From contig NC_135172.1 of NCBI RefSeq assembly GCF_041146795.1, positions 41,498,123 through 41,562,122 of the forward strand: a stretch of 64,000 nt of DNA. The letters are read 5' to 3'. Below, piece by piece: positions 45,100-59,600 of the stretch. Numbering within the stretch: position 1 is the stretch's first letter; each line of letters opens with the position of its first letter. The DNA comes from Maylandia zebra. Taxonomy: Eukaryota; Chordata; Actinopteri; Cichliformes; Cichlidae. Under the pieces are notes generated by a model that saw only the letters and a program-made list of their open reading frames with translations, had not been told where the DNA came from and searched no databases. The position numbers and the translations under genes are program-made.

Positions 45100-47460
45100 T
45101 GTAGTTTTCCCTCTGTGGTTGGGTCAGGTGGGCTTTCCTTGGCTTGGCCCCAAGATGGTGCTGCAGCCATGTACCCTGGGCTAGAAGGGCCTGGGGCCCC
45201 CTGCCCTTGGTGGATTTTAGGGAACAGGAGTGCCTATTAGGGTCAGTGGGGGGGCTGGCTCCAGGAATCAGGACACTTTGCCCTCTGGGCCTTTCCTCCC
45301 CATCCCTAATTGCTTCCCGCTCCATCACACCACCAAACATGCAGGGCCTTGGACACTCTCATTACCTACATTGTCATAACACATACACCTCTTCTGGGTG
45401 GGCACACTGAATGGCGTCTAGACAGGGGGTCTGTTCGTTCAGCCTCACCCCACCTGACCCCACTTCTCAATTTTAAATCGCATGTAGACATTGAGGGTTC
45501 TGTGGAGGGGTCGTGCTGACACCAGCTGCTATCTGGCAGAGGGTTGTCTGTGCCATGCCCCCCTTTTTAAATGCACTTTAGAACACCATGCATGGACACC
45601 ACGTATGAACAGGCGGAGTGAAGCATGGGCTCTTTTTACAACCCTGTTCCTTGTTTGCCATCTGGGGCTGGAGGTTGAGAGGACGAACTGGTCGTCCGTT
45701 TAGGGTCTGTGATGGTGGACTCCTCTGCTGCTGCGGGGACTGAGCCGGTCGGCCTCCACCCCAGAGTGAAGCGGACCATCTCCTGGGTCTGGGGCCTAAA
45801 TATAGAGTGTATATGGGGAGTGTGAGTGTGTTTACAGTGTCCATTTCTGTGTGTCTCCTTGTTTTGTGTGCGTGTGTGTTTATTCTCAGGAAATGTGCAA
45901 CCTAATCCCGGTCCAGATTGCAAATGCTTAAGTACTCCTTGTGATTTCAAAACTCGAACAGGTCTTGGTATCACTCATTTAAATGTCAGAAGTCTTCTTC
46001 CCAAAATTGATTTTGTGAAAATTTGGATGAAAGAGTTAGATACTGATATTCTTATATCATCAGAAACCTGGCTTACTAAATCAATTCAGTTCTTTCCCAA
46101 CATCAGTCAGGATTCAGAAAACAACACAGCACAATAACTGCTGCTGTTTAAGTGGTTAATGACATCGCTGATTTAATGGACTGCAAAAAATCCTGTGCTG
46201 CTCTTTTTCTTGACTTGTTAAAGGCTTTTGATACAGTTGACCGTGCTATTTTATTACATAGACTAAACAATATTGGTCTATCTGTAAATGCTGTAAGTTG
46301 GTTTTTAAATTACTTGTCACCAAGAAAACAGTGTGTCCGGGTCTTCTTCCTCTTTTCTCCCAGTATCCAAAGGAGTTCCGCAGGGCTCCATATTAGGGCC
46401 ATTGCTATTTTCTCTTTACATAAACAACCTTTGTGATAATTTCTCGAATGCAGCATTCCATCTTTATGCAGATTAAATACAATTATTTATTGTTCATCCC
46501 CTTCAGTAGCACAAATCCTGCAATTTCTGCAGTCTGCCTTTGATGTCGTTCAGTCCCATTTAACTCAAGTTGGTGTTAAATCCAGAGAAATCCAAGTTCA
46601 TGTTATTCTCAAATGGCAAAGAGTTGTTAGCTACGTCTCCTAAGATTAAAACAATTCAAGGAACTGAAATTGAAATGGTCACATCTTACAAGTATCTAGG
46701 GATCATTATAGATCAGAATTTGTCATTAAACTAAGTTTCTTTTTTAGAAATCAATCCTGTTTCTCCCTCCAAGTGAGAAAACACTTGATTCATGCAACTT
46801 TTTTACCTTTATTGGATTATGATGACCTGCTTTTTATGAATGCACCTGCCCACTACCTAAAGACGTTGGATACTGTGTACCATTGTGCTTTACGTCTTAT
46901 TACCGGCTATGGAAATCGTGTACATCATTGTTCTTTGTATGCTGCTGCTAAATGTCCATCTTTGCATATTCGTAGACTCTCCCATTGGTTGATCTTTATC
47001 TATAAACCTCTCCTTGGGCTGGTTCATCTTATTTATGTGTTTATATGTGTAAAAACCACAACCAATGCAGCCGTCGTTCTCACAATATCCTACAATTGAT
47101 TGTCCCAGAAATCAGAACAGAATTGGGGAAAAAGGCTTTTACATACGCTGCCCCTGCTTCCTGGAATAATCTGCAGAAGGAACTGAAATGATCAGAATTG
47201 GGAGAGTTTAAGTCTGTCTTAAAGGAACGAGAGAACAACTCTTTTACTGAGTGTGATTGTTTTTAATGTACTCTTAATTTGATCTGTTATTGTATATTTT
47301 TCACATGTTGGTATGGGATATTGTATTTGTTTTAAATGTTATGTACTTATGTGGTACGTGTATTGTGACTTTTGTTACCATGATGCCAGGTCTCTCTTGG
47401 AAATGAGATTTTTAATCTCAATGAGATTTTTTACCTGGATAAATAAAGGACTAATAAAAA
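45100..47460 (+). mobile_element. Degenerate non-LTR retrotransposon with internal deletion
   Basis: From left to right: a GC-rich leader (about 45100-45820) that I take as LINE 5' UTR; an endonuclease start with GNVQPNPGP, HLNVRSLLPKI and DILISSETWL (45826-46135); an abrupt jump near 46137-46152 into the RT middle, with ALFLDLLKAFDTVDRAILL; then [20 protein letters not shown] in another frame, and LYAD followed directly by a stop where YADD is expected; YKYLGIIIDQNLSL; and a C-terminal part (46773-47050). The 3' end is CTGGATAAATAAAGGACTAATAAAAA at about 47433-47460. Stops, frameshifts and the loss of the endonuclease-RT junction show it is dead. The clade is not resolved. Confidence 0.75.
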
Positions 47461-48290
47461 ATATATATTTTGTTTTTACACAGGAGAGACCGCAACATGT
47501 TCACAGCTTTAATTCTACAAACAGAGGTTTAAACACAGGGATATCTCAAGGTTTGTTTTAGTAAAGAAAGAATAAAAGGAACTATGATTGAGCAACATCC
47601 AAAGAACACACAAAGAACGGCTTTGTAGTGAACTGAAACTGTGTTAAAAACAATAAAACATGTCCACTCATTGTGCTTCTCTTGATATTTCATGCCCCCC
47701 TCACCACCACCACACACACACACTTATTTGCCTTCAGTGAACTCTGCTCTTGTTTCTAAGGCAACTTTTCATCCAGTCAACATTTGACCTACACCCAGAG
47801 CGTCTTTGTTCAGGTTTATGAGATTAGCAAACCATTGCATTCTGTTTTCATTTACACACTAATTTTTATCTTTATCAGTGTGTACTCACAGATAAAGGGG
47901 TGTGTTTAATGCAACACACATTCTGACTGTATTCATTTAATAGTTAAAGCAGTCTTGGGTAATAGTGGAGCAATATATTATTAACTATACACCAGCTGTT
48001 ATAGGGGAAGAGCAGGGCACACCTGGGACAGGTCACCAGTCTGTTGCAGGGCTACATCAAGCCCTCACATTTTGAAATGTCCATAACGTCCTTTGATCTG
48101 AACAATTTGTTAAGCTCTATATTAATGCTGGCATCTCCTCACCAAGAGTAACTCTGCATTTTATTGACAAAATTACAAAATTACAAAAAAAAAAAAAAAA
48201 AAAGACTCACTGAGTTTAATAGGGTGTCTGTTTCAAAGAAACACGAGTGAAAAAAAAAATCCATCCATAAAAATTAGTGCTGGTATGACA
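47461..48290. other. Intergenic, no gene seen
   Basis: AT-rich sequence between the LINE and tns4, including a run of about 22 A near 48182-48203 and short CA repeats near 47706-47721. No coding signal. Confidence 0.5.
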
Positions 48291-48365
48291 TCATCACCTG
48301 GAGCGGCAGGGAGTCGTGATCCTTGCTGCTGATAGGCTCACTGGGAAGAGGGTTGGGATTTGATT

Positions 48366-48456
48366 AATAAAAGCATCCAACACTTTGAGTGCAACACACT
48401 GCAGAGTCAGACGGTAAGCAGCATCACGGCAAGGATACTGATCAGAAGATAGCAAG
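48366..48456 (+). promoter_or_regulatory. tns4: Candidate tns4 promoter and 5' UTR exon
   Basis: ATTAATAAAAGC at 48363-48374 could serve as a TATA-like box. About 80 nt on, AGCAAG|GTAAGAGG at 48451-48464 is a near-consensus splice donor. The tns4 ATG exon begins after an acceptor at 50631-50632, so an upstream non-coding exon is needed, and this is the best candidate I see. It is unproven. Confidence 0.35.
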
Positions 48457-48981
48457 GTAAGAGGACTTTTTTTGTTACTTGTAACAATAAACAGGATATC
48501 ATCTGCAGCAAAGGTTTGCAACTAACAGCAGCAGGTCCTCATTTTAAGTTCCTTCCTGTTAATTACGAATGCAGACTTAAGTGTTTATTATAGCGCGACA
48601 TGGCAGGGACACTAAAAGTTACATGAAACCAAATAATCGCAATATTATGCTCTTATTTTCTGAGATTTAAAAAAACGTATCCAGCTGCTATATGAGCTGT
48701 AGTGTATTTCATGCACTGTTTCACAGACTAAGTTGGACCTTTGTGATGCTCAGTGTGTGTTCTTCATGAGCTGAAAATGTTGTTAATAATATGAATTTCC
48801 CTTGAAAAGAAATGGAAATTCTTTCCACAATGCACATCTCACTCCTTACAAGCTTTTCCTGTTTTAGGAAAACATTAGAGTTGCCATGGTAACAGCCACT
48901 CACCTGAGTGACTCACTGAGCACCACACCTTGTCTAAAGTTTAAAAGAGGGAGACAGATGAGCCAATCCTCCCACATATTA

Positions 48982-49112
48982 GTCAGTGCGCCCCAGGGCG
49001 GATGTGGCTACAATGTAGCTTGCCATCACCAGTGTGTGAATGGGTGGATGACTGGATGTGTAAAGCGCTTTGGGGTCCTTAGGGACTAATACAAATACAG
49101 GCCATTTACCAT
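48982..49112 (+). repeat. SINE fragment, tRNA head missing
   Basis: GTCAGTGCGCCCCAGGGCGG to AATACAGGCCATTTACC matches the complement of the left half of the SINE at 51369-51675. It is in + orientation and 5' truncated. It lies in the tns4 upstream region, in the inferred first intron. Confidence 0.75.
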
Positions 49113-50663
49113 ATTACGCAGCCCTGCGTGAGCAGCTATTCATGCTGATGTCAGCAGTGAAACATGGCATTTACTCAGCTCGAGTCATTATTCACCACGT
49201 GCTGTTATAATAACGATTGAGAAACATGTTGCACGGCGCGGTCTGTAAGAAGTACTGACTCATACTGGGTGCTGCACTCTAGGACGCACACTGTTTATTT
49301 TTTACAGCAACAACAACTTTTTCAGATTAGCCGTCACTGTAGTCCACGCTGATGTGGACAACCCGCCACAGCTGCCCAACAAATGTTCAGGTTTAGCTTT
49401 CTGCAGAGTTCCTGAAGCTGAAAGCAACTTAGGCTTCGAAGTCATTTTAAAGGAATTTAGGACCACAGCTGAAGATAAAGCAGTCACTCCAGGTTATTTA
49501 ATTTTTCTGGTTCACTGGACCTCTAGCTCTCTGAAAGCCCAACAGTTTCTGAGCATTTTTGCCCTTATTGTAGGTTTATCCTCCTAAAGTGCTGCACCTC
49601 TATGGAAATCAAAGTGTCATTACTGGAAACACAGAGAAGTGTGGCATATAGCAGGCTCTTTATTGTTTTTTTCTTAACTTCTGCTAGGCTGGGAGGTCAT
49701 TTGGCTAGACCCCAAATGACAAAACCATAAAACAAAACATCCCCAACAAACTGTACTAATGTATGCAGGCTAACTTGTTGGTTCTGGATAACATGTAGAA
49801 ATTTACGAGTCCACCTTGAGTTGAATCCAGATCCAGCTTGAATTCGTGCCAAGTTTACATCACTTTCTGCACAACATGAACTATGCCTGGAACCAGTTTC
49901 AGCCATGCCTTGGTTAAATCCATGTTGCTGGTTTTGCACTTCTCCAAGTCATTCCTAGAAATCTCAAAATATGACTACTGTTGGCTCCATTTTCATTTTC
50001 CACTCGTCCAATTCGGGGTCCAAGAGTGCCCGAAGCTCATCTCAGCTGACGTGCGATCAATTATTTCTCAAAGGCTACACAAAAAACTTGTTTTTAGAAT
50101 ACTGAATTCAATACTTTAAGACTTTAGGGTCCACGAGAACCCAGGTCTTTGTTTCATAAATGCCACCGGTATCAATAGCAGGATGGAAATCATACTCCTC
50201 CCTCTGTTCTCAAACTGAGCAGTGTCTGTTGTGTCTGTTCCCACCTATTCTGCCTTTAGCCTTCAAAAGCTTCTGAGTCTGCACCAACACTCCCTTTTCA
50301 AAGGCCTTTTCAACTCCAGATGTCCTTATACACATTCACAGGGTCCTTTTTCTCCACCGTTTCCAGTCTTTCTGTATTGCTAATGTCAGCATAGGGCAAC
50401 AAGTTGCACAGCTTTTGGAACCTTCTGTTAAAAATGCAATTGCTACTTTGCTACTTTCTCCAAAAGCAACACTGAAAAACTCAGGATGGGTACCCATGTG
50501 TGGTGCACAGTATCGGGGGGGAAAAGACCTTTTGATGCGTCTGTTATACAAAAACAACAATGGCAAGGCTTTCATTTCATTCATGACAGAATAACCGATC
50601 TCTCTCCATTGTCTCTCTCTGGCCTTTGGCAGGCACGCACAGAAGACGCTGAGCTCCCCTAAC

Positions 50664-53600
50664 ATGATGCCTACAGTTAAAGGCTTGGCACACACGATAC
50701 CCAGTCATGTTCTCAGAGTGGGCCAAACTATTTGCTTGGAACCGTCACAAGAGACAGTCACCCACCATGATGATCCTGATCTCGACATTTCTCTGGAAAA
50801 TCTCAACCAGTTAATCTTGGAACTGGATCCCACATTTGAACCCATCGAATGCAGCAAAAGTCCCACATGTCTCAGCCCCCCTGCAGGTACAGTAAGACTG
50901 TAAACACTTCTCTTGCTCTACCCAATTCAACCTCACATCACTTTATTGCAGATGCATCAAACTCAAACGAGAGACAGTCAAAACTTGCTTGCTGTGTGGG
51001 AAACTGAACTTGAAAAATTGTGTGGTTAACGGGTACCATATAGCAACTTTATTGCTCTGAAATCAGTTACGTATAAAAGCCTAAAATTGCCAAGTGCAGT
51101 TTCACAGAAAATCTACATCTAATTGACCTCAAAGCCACTTCTCCGGTTTTTTCAAGCGATATAATATTCATTTTGAAACCATGCACCAGCAGAAATATAG
51201 CAGCACCCTGCGAAGGGTGGAGCTTACTGAGGTCACAAACACTAACCTGACTAGATTAAAACGCCATATTTGATTCAGGCCTTCACGATTCTGACAGTTA
51301 TATATATATGGCAGAATATAAGGACCAGTATGCTAGGTCCTCCTTAAGTTGACAGGGAAGAGATAAAAATGGCCTGTATTTATATAGCGCTTTACTAGTC
51401 CCTAAGGACCCCAAAGTGCTTTACATATCCAGTCATCCACCCATTCACACACTGGTGATGGAGCTACATTGTAGCCACAGCCACCCTGGGGCGCACTGAC
51501 AGAGGCGAGGCTGCCGGACACTGGCGCCACCGGGCCCTCTGACCACCACCAGTAGGCAACGGGTGAAGTGTCTTGCCCAAGGACACAACGACCGAGACTG
51601 TCCAAGCCGGGGCTCGAACCGGCAACCTTCCGATTACAAGGCGAACTCCCAACTCTTGAGCCACGATCGCCCCAGGGTTTAAAGAGGGTTTAAAGCTATT
51701 TCATTAGTCCAAACAGTAATAAGACAATTTCAAAGACACTTCAAACTCAGACACTTCATGCAGAGTGGTCATAAGCAAGATTAAATATTGCTTTGGTTGC
51801 ATGTCTCTTAAAATCAGTTCAGCAACTTTTTCAAAGCTATTTTCTCTGCTGCTGTGGATTCAAGCGTGTAAAAACATTGCTTGTTGGTAAAGAAGTCATC
51901 AGTTTCTCATCTCTCTTAAAATTACTCCCCTTGACCCTGTTGGAACCTGGTTACAGGCAGTGTGCTGGGAAAACCTGTCATCATGTTTCACCCATTATGT
52001 TATCACACTTTCAGCAATAAACCAAAGCAACTTAATGTTGCCTACACATTTGGTACCTACATGTTAAATCTGCTTTCTGATCATTTACCTAAATATACTA
52101 TTGTAGAAAAGTTAAATTTACTTACAATTTAGAGTGATATGTGGACCAGATATAACATGTACAAAGGGCCTGTTTAGCCCTTTGTTATGCTTCAGTCTAA
52201 CTCTTGAAAGCTCCCAGCTTTCAGAGGTGTGACACAGAGCACAGTAAAACCATAGCCACCCTTGTAAACAAATAGTACAGATAGCCTTGGGCTCTGGAAA
52301 TTTACCCACCCTTTCTGAGATAGTTTTAATATTTTTAATCATGTTGTAATTGCACCACTTTGTCTGTCCTGGGATTATTGCCCAGACTTGTACCACACCC
52401 TGCATGTGTTACAGCTACAGACTGAAAAGGCTCAGCGAGCAGTCACGCACCGGGGTGGAACAACGGTGCCTCATTCAGTCCTGCTTTCATCAGAAAGTGT
52501 GCGCAAGAGTCAAAGCATACATACATATGTGTAAAAATAAATGGGTTTCCTGTTTCTGATCTTTTCTTCAGAGAAGTTTGGTCGTGTGTTTATGAAACTG
52601 TCACGTGTTCTGAAAAGGTGAATAAGTTTAAAGGAAATCAAGCAGCAGTGTGGAGAAATATCTCCATATTCAGGCAGATTTCGCTCTTTCTGCATGAACA
52701 TTAGTCATAATTATGCAACTCTGGTTGCAGAAGCCGCTCGTCTGGTATATACAGACACCACATGCTATGGCATTTTCTTAAGGGCGTAAATTGTGCCGAT
52801 CACCACCTTGATCCTGACGAATCAAGAAGTGGCTGAGGCTCCTCTAGTTGATCTAATGTTCTAGCAACAGTACAAATGTGCAACTCAAAGAACACTCTGT
52901 GCAAGCAGGTACCTGCATGACAAAAATACCTGGCAACGGTGTCCTTACATACACACCAAGCCAGTTCTGCTGATATAAACCAAACCAACACTGTTTTTTC
53001 CTCACCAGCATAAACTCCCTCCCTCCCAATACTAACATCTCACCCTTCCACCCACAGATGCCTCTTGCTCAGATGAAGATTTCTCTGAAGTTGTGCTCAT
53101 TCCTAGAGGCTGTTCAACCATTTCATCACCCACAGTGGTCCCCTCGGTGTCCCCGAGTATACCCATCCCCACACACAACGGCCTCAGATGCAGTCCCCAA
53201 GGGACGCTGGTTTTCTCCAGCTCCCCAACGTCCTCTCTGCCCCCGCTGCCATTTGGCAGCGCACCCAGGCGAAACCCCTCACCGAAGAATGACTTTTGCC
53301 AAGGATCACTGCGGCTGTCACACTCCAACAGAAACAGCACCGCCTCATTGCTCTCCACCTCGACCTGCTCGGACACCAGCTACATCCTTGGCAGGTAAAA
53401 CTCAGTAAGACATCCCATCATGATACAAATGTCTTCCATTCTGTCCACTTCTCTGGTCTTGAAAACTGATCCACTTTAAACATGGTGAGTATTTTGAGGC
53501 GACACGAGCAGAGAAGGCCTGATCGACTTGGATGAGCAGTGCTCACATTGTGACTAAAAGCTGTTCCATTCTGTGTGTAGGCGAGGGTCACACACACACA

Positions 53601-56600
53601 AACACACACACACACACACACACAGATATTATTGCTTTCCCAAGCGTCTTACTCCAAACTTTAACCATCACAGGTAAGAGCCAAACTCCAACTCCAAGTC
53701 TCAAACTTCAAGCAGGCCTGAACGAGTTTTAACACAGTTTCACAGCATTATGCTCAATCCTTTCACAAGTGTTAGGGTTCATTTCTAAACACAAAGTCGA
53801 GATTCTCCTTATTTAAAGAAAGGGAAGGGGGGGGGGGGACATGCAGAAACTAACTGTACTTCCCAGTGAAATACACTAGTTTCACATTTTTACTGAATTT
53901 ACTATGAAATCAGGACAATTTATGTCCATGTACTCCAAATTTCTGACATGAAACAATTTCTGACATGCATTTCTCCCCTGATCTAAAACAGGTCTTACAA
54001 CTTATTGTGACTCATCTTTATTTATTTTTGGTTATTTCTGTCTTTTGATTTCCTGTGAGAAATGATTTCAATCACCCACTTGAGTTCTTATCACGAAACC
54101 TGCAACCCGCAGTCTACATTTTGAACAAGCACAATCACATAGTCCTCAAGTTTATCCTTACCGCTGTGCGCTTTTATAATCAATGAGTGTTTAATGTGTA
54201 CTTCACGAGTGTCTGTTTGTCATGTATTTATAGAGCAACTCAAAACTGTAGCTAGAAAAAAATAGGTCAGGTTGCACTAGGCCTAAAATACTGCACAACC
54301 TTATGTTCAATTTGTTCTATACCCGCAGCACCAGTTTACATCGCAACAGTCGTCTAAAGGTGCATTATAATTAGAGGTAAAGACTCCACGACAGTCTTCC
54401 ATGAGGAAGAACTTAGTGACACTTTTAATAGGAAGACCTAGAAAAGACTTTTCATGGTTTTTCTTGGCTCAGTCTCCTGCTTTTATTTAGCAGGGCACTA
54501 TACACAAGCACAGTCTGCATATATCTAAGGCAAAAGACATTTAACACACAATTCTTTGCTTTTATTTTAGCTTTTACCATTTGATAACCAGTTACCCACT
54601 GTAATTTCTTTTGTTCTGAAATAGTTTGAAATATTAAGAAAACAACTTAATCTATCAACAGAAAAGAAGAAAACTGACTTGCATTTCCAAAACCATGTAT
54701 TGTGTTAAAGAGCTGTTGACTGCATTTGAACTAAGCGGCGCTGTACTTTGGTTTAAAACCACTTTGTGCCTTAATGTAGTGCCGTAAAACCTACTCGGAT
54801 CGACTGGTTTTCCATTATAATTTAGTACCAACGTGTCCAAGCGTCCCACAACTTAATTAATACGCAGCACGAACGCTACAACAAAGGTGGACAAGAATAA
54901 ACCTGCTGCTCGGTCTGTGGATTTTTGTCAGACTTGGGGATCACTGAGTTGTTTTTTGTTGCCATTTCCCAGTTGTCGGGTTTCAAAAATGCCAGTTTTG
55001 ATTTCCGTGAACAAAACACTCTCATGACTCGTAGAGTGATGCTACTGACCAGCCAATTGGTGGCATGCAGTCGATGACGTCACATTTTAGTACCTGCTCG
55101 GATTGCTTGGAACCCCGGCCAAGCAGGTACTAAAAAAGTACCTGGTAACAGGTGAAAACTGTGCCTAGTCAAGCCCAGTAGGTAATAATGGAAAAGAGGC
55201 TTAAGTGACTAGAACCTCAATTTAACCATGCTAATCATTAAGAAGACCTTTTCATTCACAAAGTAAGGTAAGCCTCTCGAAGAGGTTTGCTTCTGCACAG
55301 GATAATTACAAAAACACTTTTAAATTCAAAAAACAAAAAACATGTTTTTTATTAAAGTCTTTGTTCCTTTAATTATAGTTATCCTTCTACAGGGAATTAA
55401 AATTTTAAAAAAATGTCTCACTGCAAAAGAACCTTGTGTTTCCAATGTTATTTTTCCTCCTTTTTCTTTCCTCATAGTAACCTCTCCTTAACCGGTGAAG
55501 ATGCTGATTTTCCAGAGTCCATGCTATCCGGCTCCTTTAGTGACAATTCCAGAATGAAGCCATGTAATAACAGGCAAAGCCTGGAGAAGCCCTTGAAGAC
55601 AAAGCGAGGACATTTACAGGAAGTGAACAGCAGAAGAGCACAGAACGGCCCAGTCTCAGGGTCACTGACCGATATTCCCGTACTGTTAGTCAACGGTGCA
55701 CCTCAACAGGACCTGCACAGCCCTGAACCACAGATCGAGTTACTCCAGAGGAACCCTGTGTCAAAACCAACATATTCCAGTTCTCAAGCCCGTTTTAACG
55801 GCAGCCAGCCATCGATGAAATTTGTCATGGATACGTCAAAGTTTTGGTTCCGTCCACACATCAGCAGAGCAGAAGGTGAGACCCAAGCAAGCATCACACG
55901 AAGACCTTACAGTAAAAGCACTAAATTCACAGTGGATTTGTTTGAGGAGGTCTCAAAAGTAACAATTTCATTTCACAGTCCTGCTTAACGTACAAAATGT
56001 TGATGCAATTCAGCATGAAAGCATTCACCACAAAGTTAAACACATTCAGTGCTTTTCCATCAATGGGAATCTTCTCGAAAGCTTTGTTCAAACTCTGAAA
56101 CTGTGCCATCAAGCTAAAGTGATCCATAAGTGTTTTTCTTGAGTAATAAAACACACGTTGTTGCATTTTTCTGAGCATTTTTGATGTCTTATTTATTCTA
56201 GCTGAAGCTCTGGTAAAAGACAAGGAAGCAGGAACCTTTGTGGTGAGAGACAGCACCTCCTACAGAGGCAGTTTTGGTTTGGCCATGAAGGTAGATCAAA
56301 CGCCCACCAGCTTTACTGCTGCTGCCTATCCAGGTAAGCTCACTAGTAAGAGCAGTGGCCTGACCTCAGTTTCAAAAGCAGAAATCAGTCAGATCCAGGA
56401 AACAGAAGATCTTAAAGCCACAAAAAACACAACTGCACACACAAAGCATGAATACAGTGTAGCGTATTGCTGTTGTTGTTACTCATATATAACACAGACG
56501 GTGTATAAAGATCTCTAATTTTACATAAATGCTCTGGTCTATACCAGAGCCCTGCAGCGCATGCCTTACCCAACTCTGCTGACGACATCAAGCGATCTGT

Positions 56601-59600
56601 GGCGTGCTAGCACGCAGTGCTGTCATTTTTTCCTACCACAGTATACCTTGTATAAACACAAGAGAAAACCAGCTGTTTACGGCACTGTAAGCAGTCGGTG
56701 AGGGGAAAAAAGGACCTCACTCACGAAACAATTTTGAGGCTTGCCTCGTTTGTAGATTTGTACGTTTTCATCCCTTTCAGGAATGCGGGATATGTGAGCG
56801 TTGCTCAAGCTCTGAGACCACTTCACTGACAGGCTCCATCCATCGAATTAATCCCTACATCCCGGGCAATCTAGCAACATGTTTTTCCTATTTAGCATGG
56901 TTTTCTTTAGCAGAACATTATATAATAATGCCTCTTTTATTTAAACCAGCCACAAAAATGTAAGGCTATAAAATGGAACTAAAAGCACTAATTAACTCAG
57001 TGAGACCAAACAGTTTGCCTTAGCTAAGCTAAAGTTATAAATCCTTCACATACAGACATGTAAAGGCTGTCTGTTCTGCTCGCTTACAGCACCAATCTAT
57101 CCTTAACTCTGGTCTCAGTGCAGTCCCTCAGTTTACCCTTTGTCATAAATGAATCATTTTAGCTCCTCTCCCTTTAAATGAACTTTCACCTGATTGGTTG
57201 CTCCGTACAAACAGCAGGTTCAAACAGCAGGTGGATGAATATCTGCTCTCAATGTGAGCTTTCCGCTCCCAGAGATTACCGAACAAAACTTCTGCTAGTT
57301 TAAGATGAGCATCCAACACTGTAATAGTATATTTGTCATTCTTTTCTGTTATAATTTCCATGCACATGACTGACAGCATCATGTGCATGCTGATAATCAC
57401 CTAGCCTCCCAAAAAAGTGAGGAACAAAAGAAGAGAGTGCATGCCCTGAAACCTCGCAGCACTGCTCGTGAGAACGGCCAATAAATTAGGCTGTAAAGCT
57501 CTGCGACTCTATTTTACCGACAGACCGGCACTAGTCAGTCCTTAGGGGGAAAAACATAGGACAGGACGACAACATCAGATCGTTGATGGCCTCATTTATG
57601 TGTTTATGGTGGCCTTGTAAGTCAGAATGAATTTTAAATTAAAGTAAATTAACTCCCTGATCACAGCAAATGACAGGAGACAACTACCTGAAAAACTCTA
57701 CATTTATTAAATCTAATTTATCTGGGCTGTATGGAGGCAAAACGCACTGAATGAATGGCAGCACTTTACTTATTACAGCAGCAACATAATGTTTTTTGAA
57801 AGCTTTATGTACCCTGCGTCTCTCACATTCAGAAATCACTGCCATCCAGCGCCATTAGTAACTAATGCCTCTCTTCCATCATTGTGGTCTCAGTGCTGTG
57901 CAGAGGCAGCTCTGCTTCAGCGCCTTTTAAGAACAAGCTCACATTTCGAAAGGTTTGGGAATCCTGTGCAGCAGCGCTACTGAAGCCGGGTGAAAGAATT
58001 CGTAGGTTACATATGCCAATCGCTGATGAACATCTTGCGGTGCCCTGCCACACAGCCACTGACGTCAACACGAGCAATTACGTGGTTCTGTGTCTTCTTT
58101 TTTGAAGAAACTGGTGGGAAAGGGTTATTCCAGTGCTTCTTTATCACATTGCCTTCATATATTGTTCATTCTCTGACATTTGTCCTTTTGTCAAAACAGG
58201 GGAAAGCAGCTCTGATCTTATCAGACACTTCCTCATTGAATCATCTGCCAAAGGCGTGCGCATTAAAGGCTCTTCTCAGGAACCCTACTTTGGTGAGTCG
58301 AGTTATCAGTTTCATACCCACCGAGAATTCACTCGTCTGTTTAAAAAGCGAGTGCTGCTCTGACTCAGAGATCTCTCGCCTCCTGGGATGTGGGTGGGCA
58401 CGAGTGCCATGGATCTTACCCTTGAGCATTAGTACAAAGGGTGTGTATTCTCACACCCAAAGAACCTTTCTTATCAGTAGTGTGGGTCACTGGTTTGTAA
58501 TCAGACACCCATGGCCATGTACTGATATGTCTGTCGCCACAGATATGTAACGTTACAGTAACGTTGTCACTGAAATATGGAAAAACAGTCATCATAGCAG
58601 CAGAAGGATTTATACTGTAGTGAGTCTCTGTGTCATAACAAAACTCTGTAGGTTGTCTTCAGACCTGGCAAAGTGTTGAGGATAAAGTTCAAATTTTATT
58701 GTTCTTGAAATAGCCAATCAGAAAGTTGCTTATCTGTACTCAGCTGGAGCTGTGATTTGCTTTGTGTCTTTGCAGGTAGTCTCTCTGCCCTGGTGTACCA
58801 GCACACCATTTCTGCGTACGCCTTACCCTGCAGATTATGCCTCTACTGCCACGGTAACTGAGCCTTTGTTATTACTGCACACACACACCAGGAGTAGGCA
58901 ACTCCAGGCCTTGAGGGCCGGTGTCCTGCAGGTTTTAGATGTATCCTTGTTCCAACACAGCTGATTCAAATGACCTCCTCAACATGTCTTGACGTTCTCC
59001 AGAGGAATGGTAACGAACTAATCATTTGATTCAGGTGTGTTGACCCAGGGTGAGATCTAAAACCTGCAGGAGACCAGCACTTAACTTTTTTAGTGCTGAG
59101 ACTTAATAAAGAATAAATAATAAAAGTAATCTTCATGTTTGAAAACTATCAGATTGCCTTAAACCTGCATCCTTTCCAAAGTTTGCAAACAATATTGGTT
59201 CATAAACATTAAAATAATGGAGTTTGACTTTTTGTTTTAAAGTGTATTTCTAACATATTTCCTTCAATATAATGAATCGACTGCAAAGGACAACTGCTGG
59301 GCCCTGAGAGTGACAGATACCTGCTGTGTGCTGCAGAAAGAGACTATGTGAGAGAGACTGAACTATCTGGAGACAACCATTCATACTATATAAAGATATT
59401 TTTGAATGAAGGCTTAATTTCAGTCATATTAGCTCGAGCTGAACTTAACAGTGATCGAGTCTGAGCTTTTAGGAAAGGGTTAAAAAGAACTGCTGGGAAT
59501 TAAGCTTTTTAAGCCAAGGCCTGATCGCCTCTGTGCTTTAATCTGGACCTCAGGAAAGCCAGGAGTTTGTTCTGCAGACCTCAGTGACTTTGAAGAAGTG

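Noticed and set aside
45144..45844. Open frames on both strands in GC-rich sequence
   Set aside because: This looks like the 5' UTR of the degenerate LINE. No frame has a recognisable domain.
51605..51665. tRNA-like sequence with box A and box B
   Set aside because: It is the head of a SINE continuous with a repeat body; the cloverleaf cannot be closed with confidence, so it is not called a tRNA gene.
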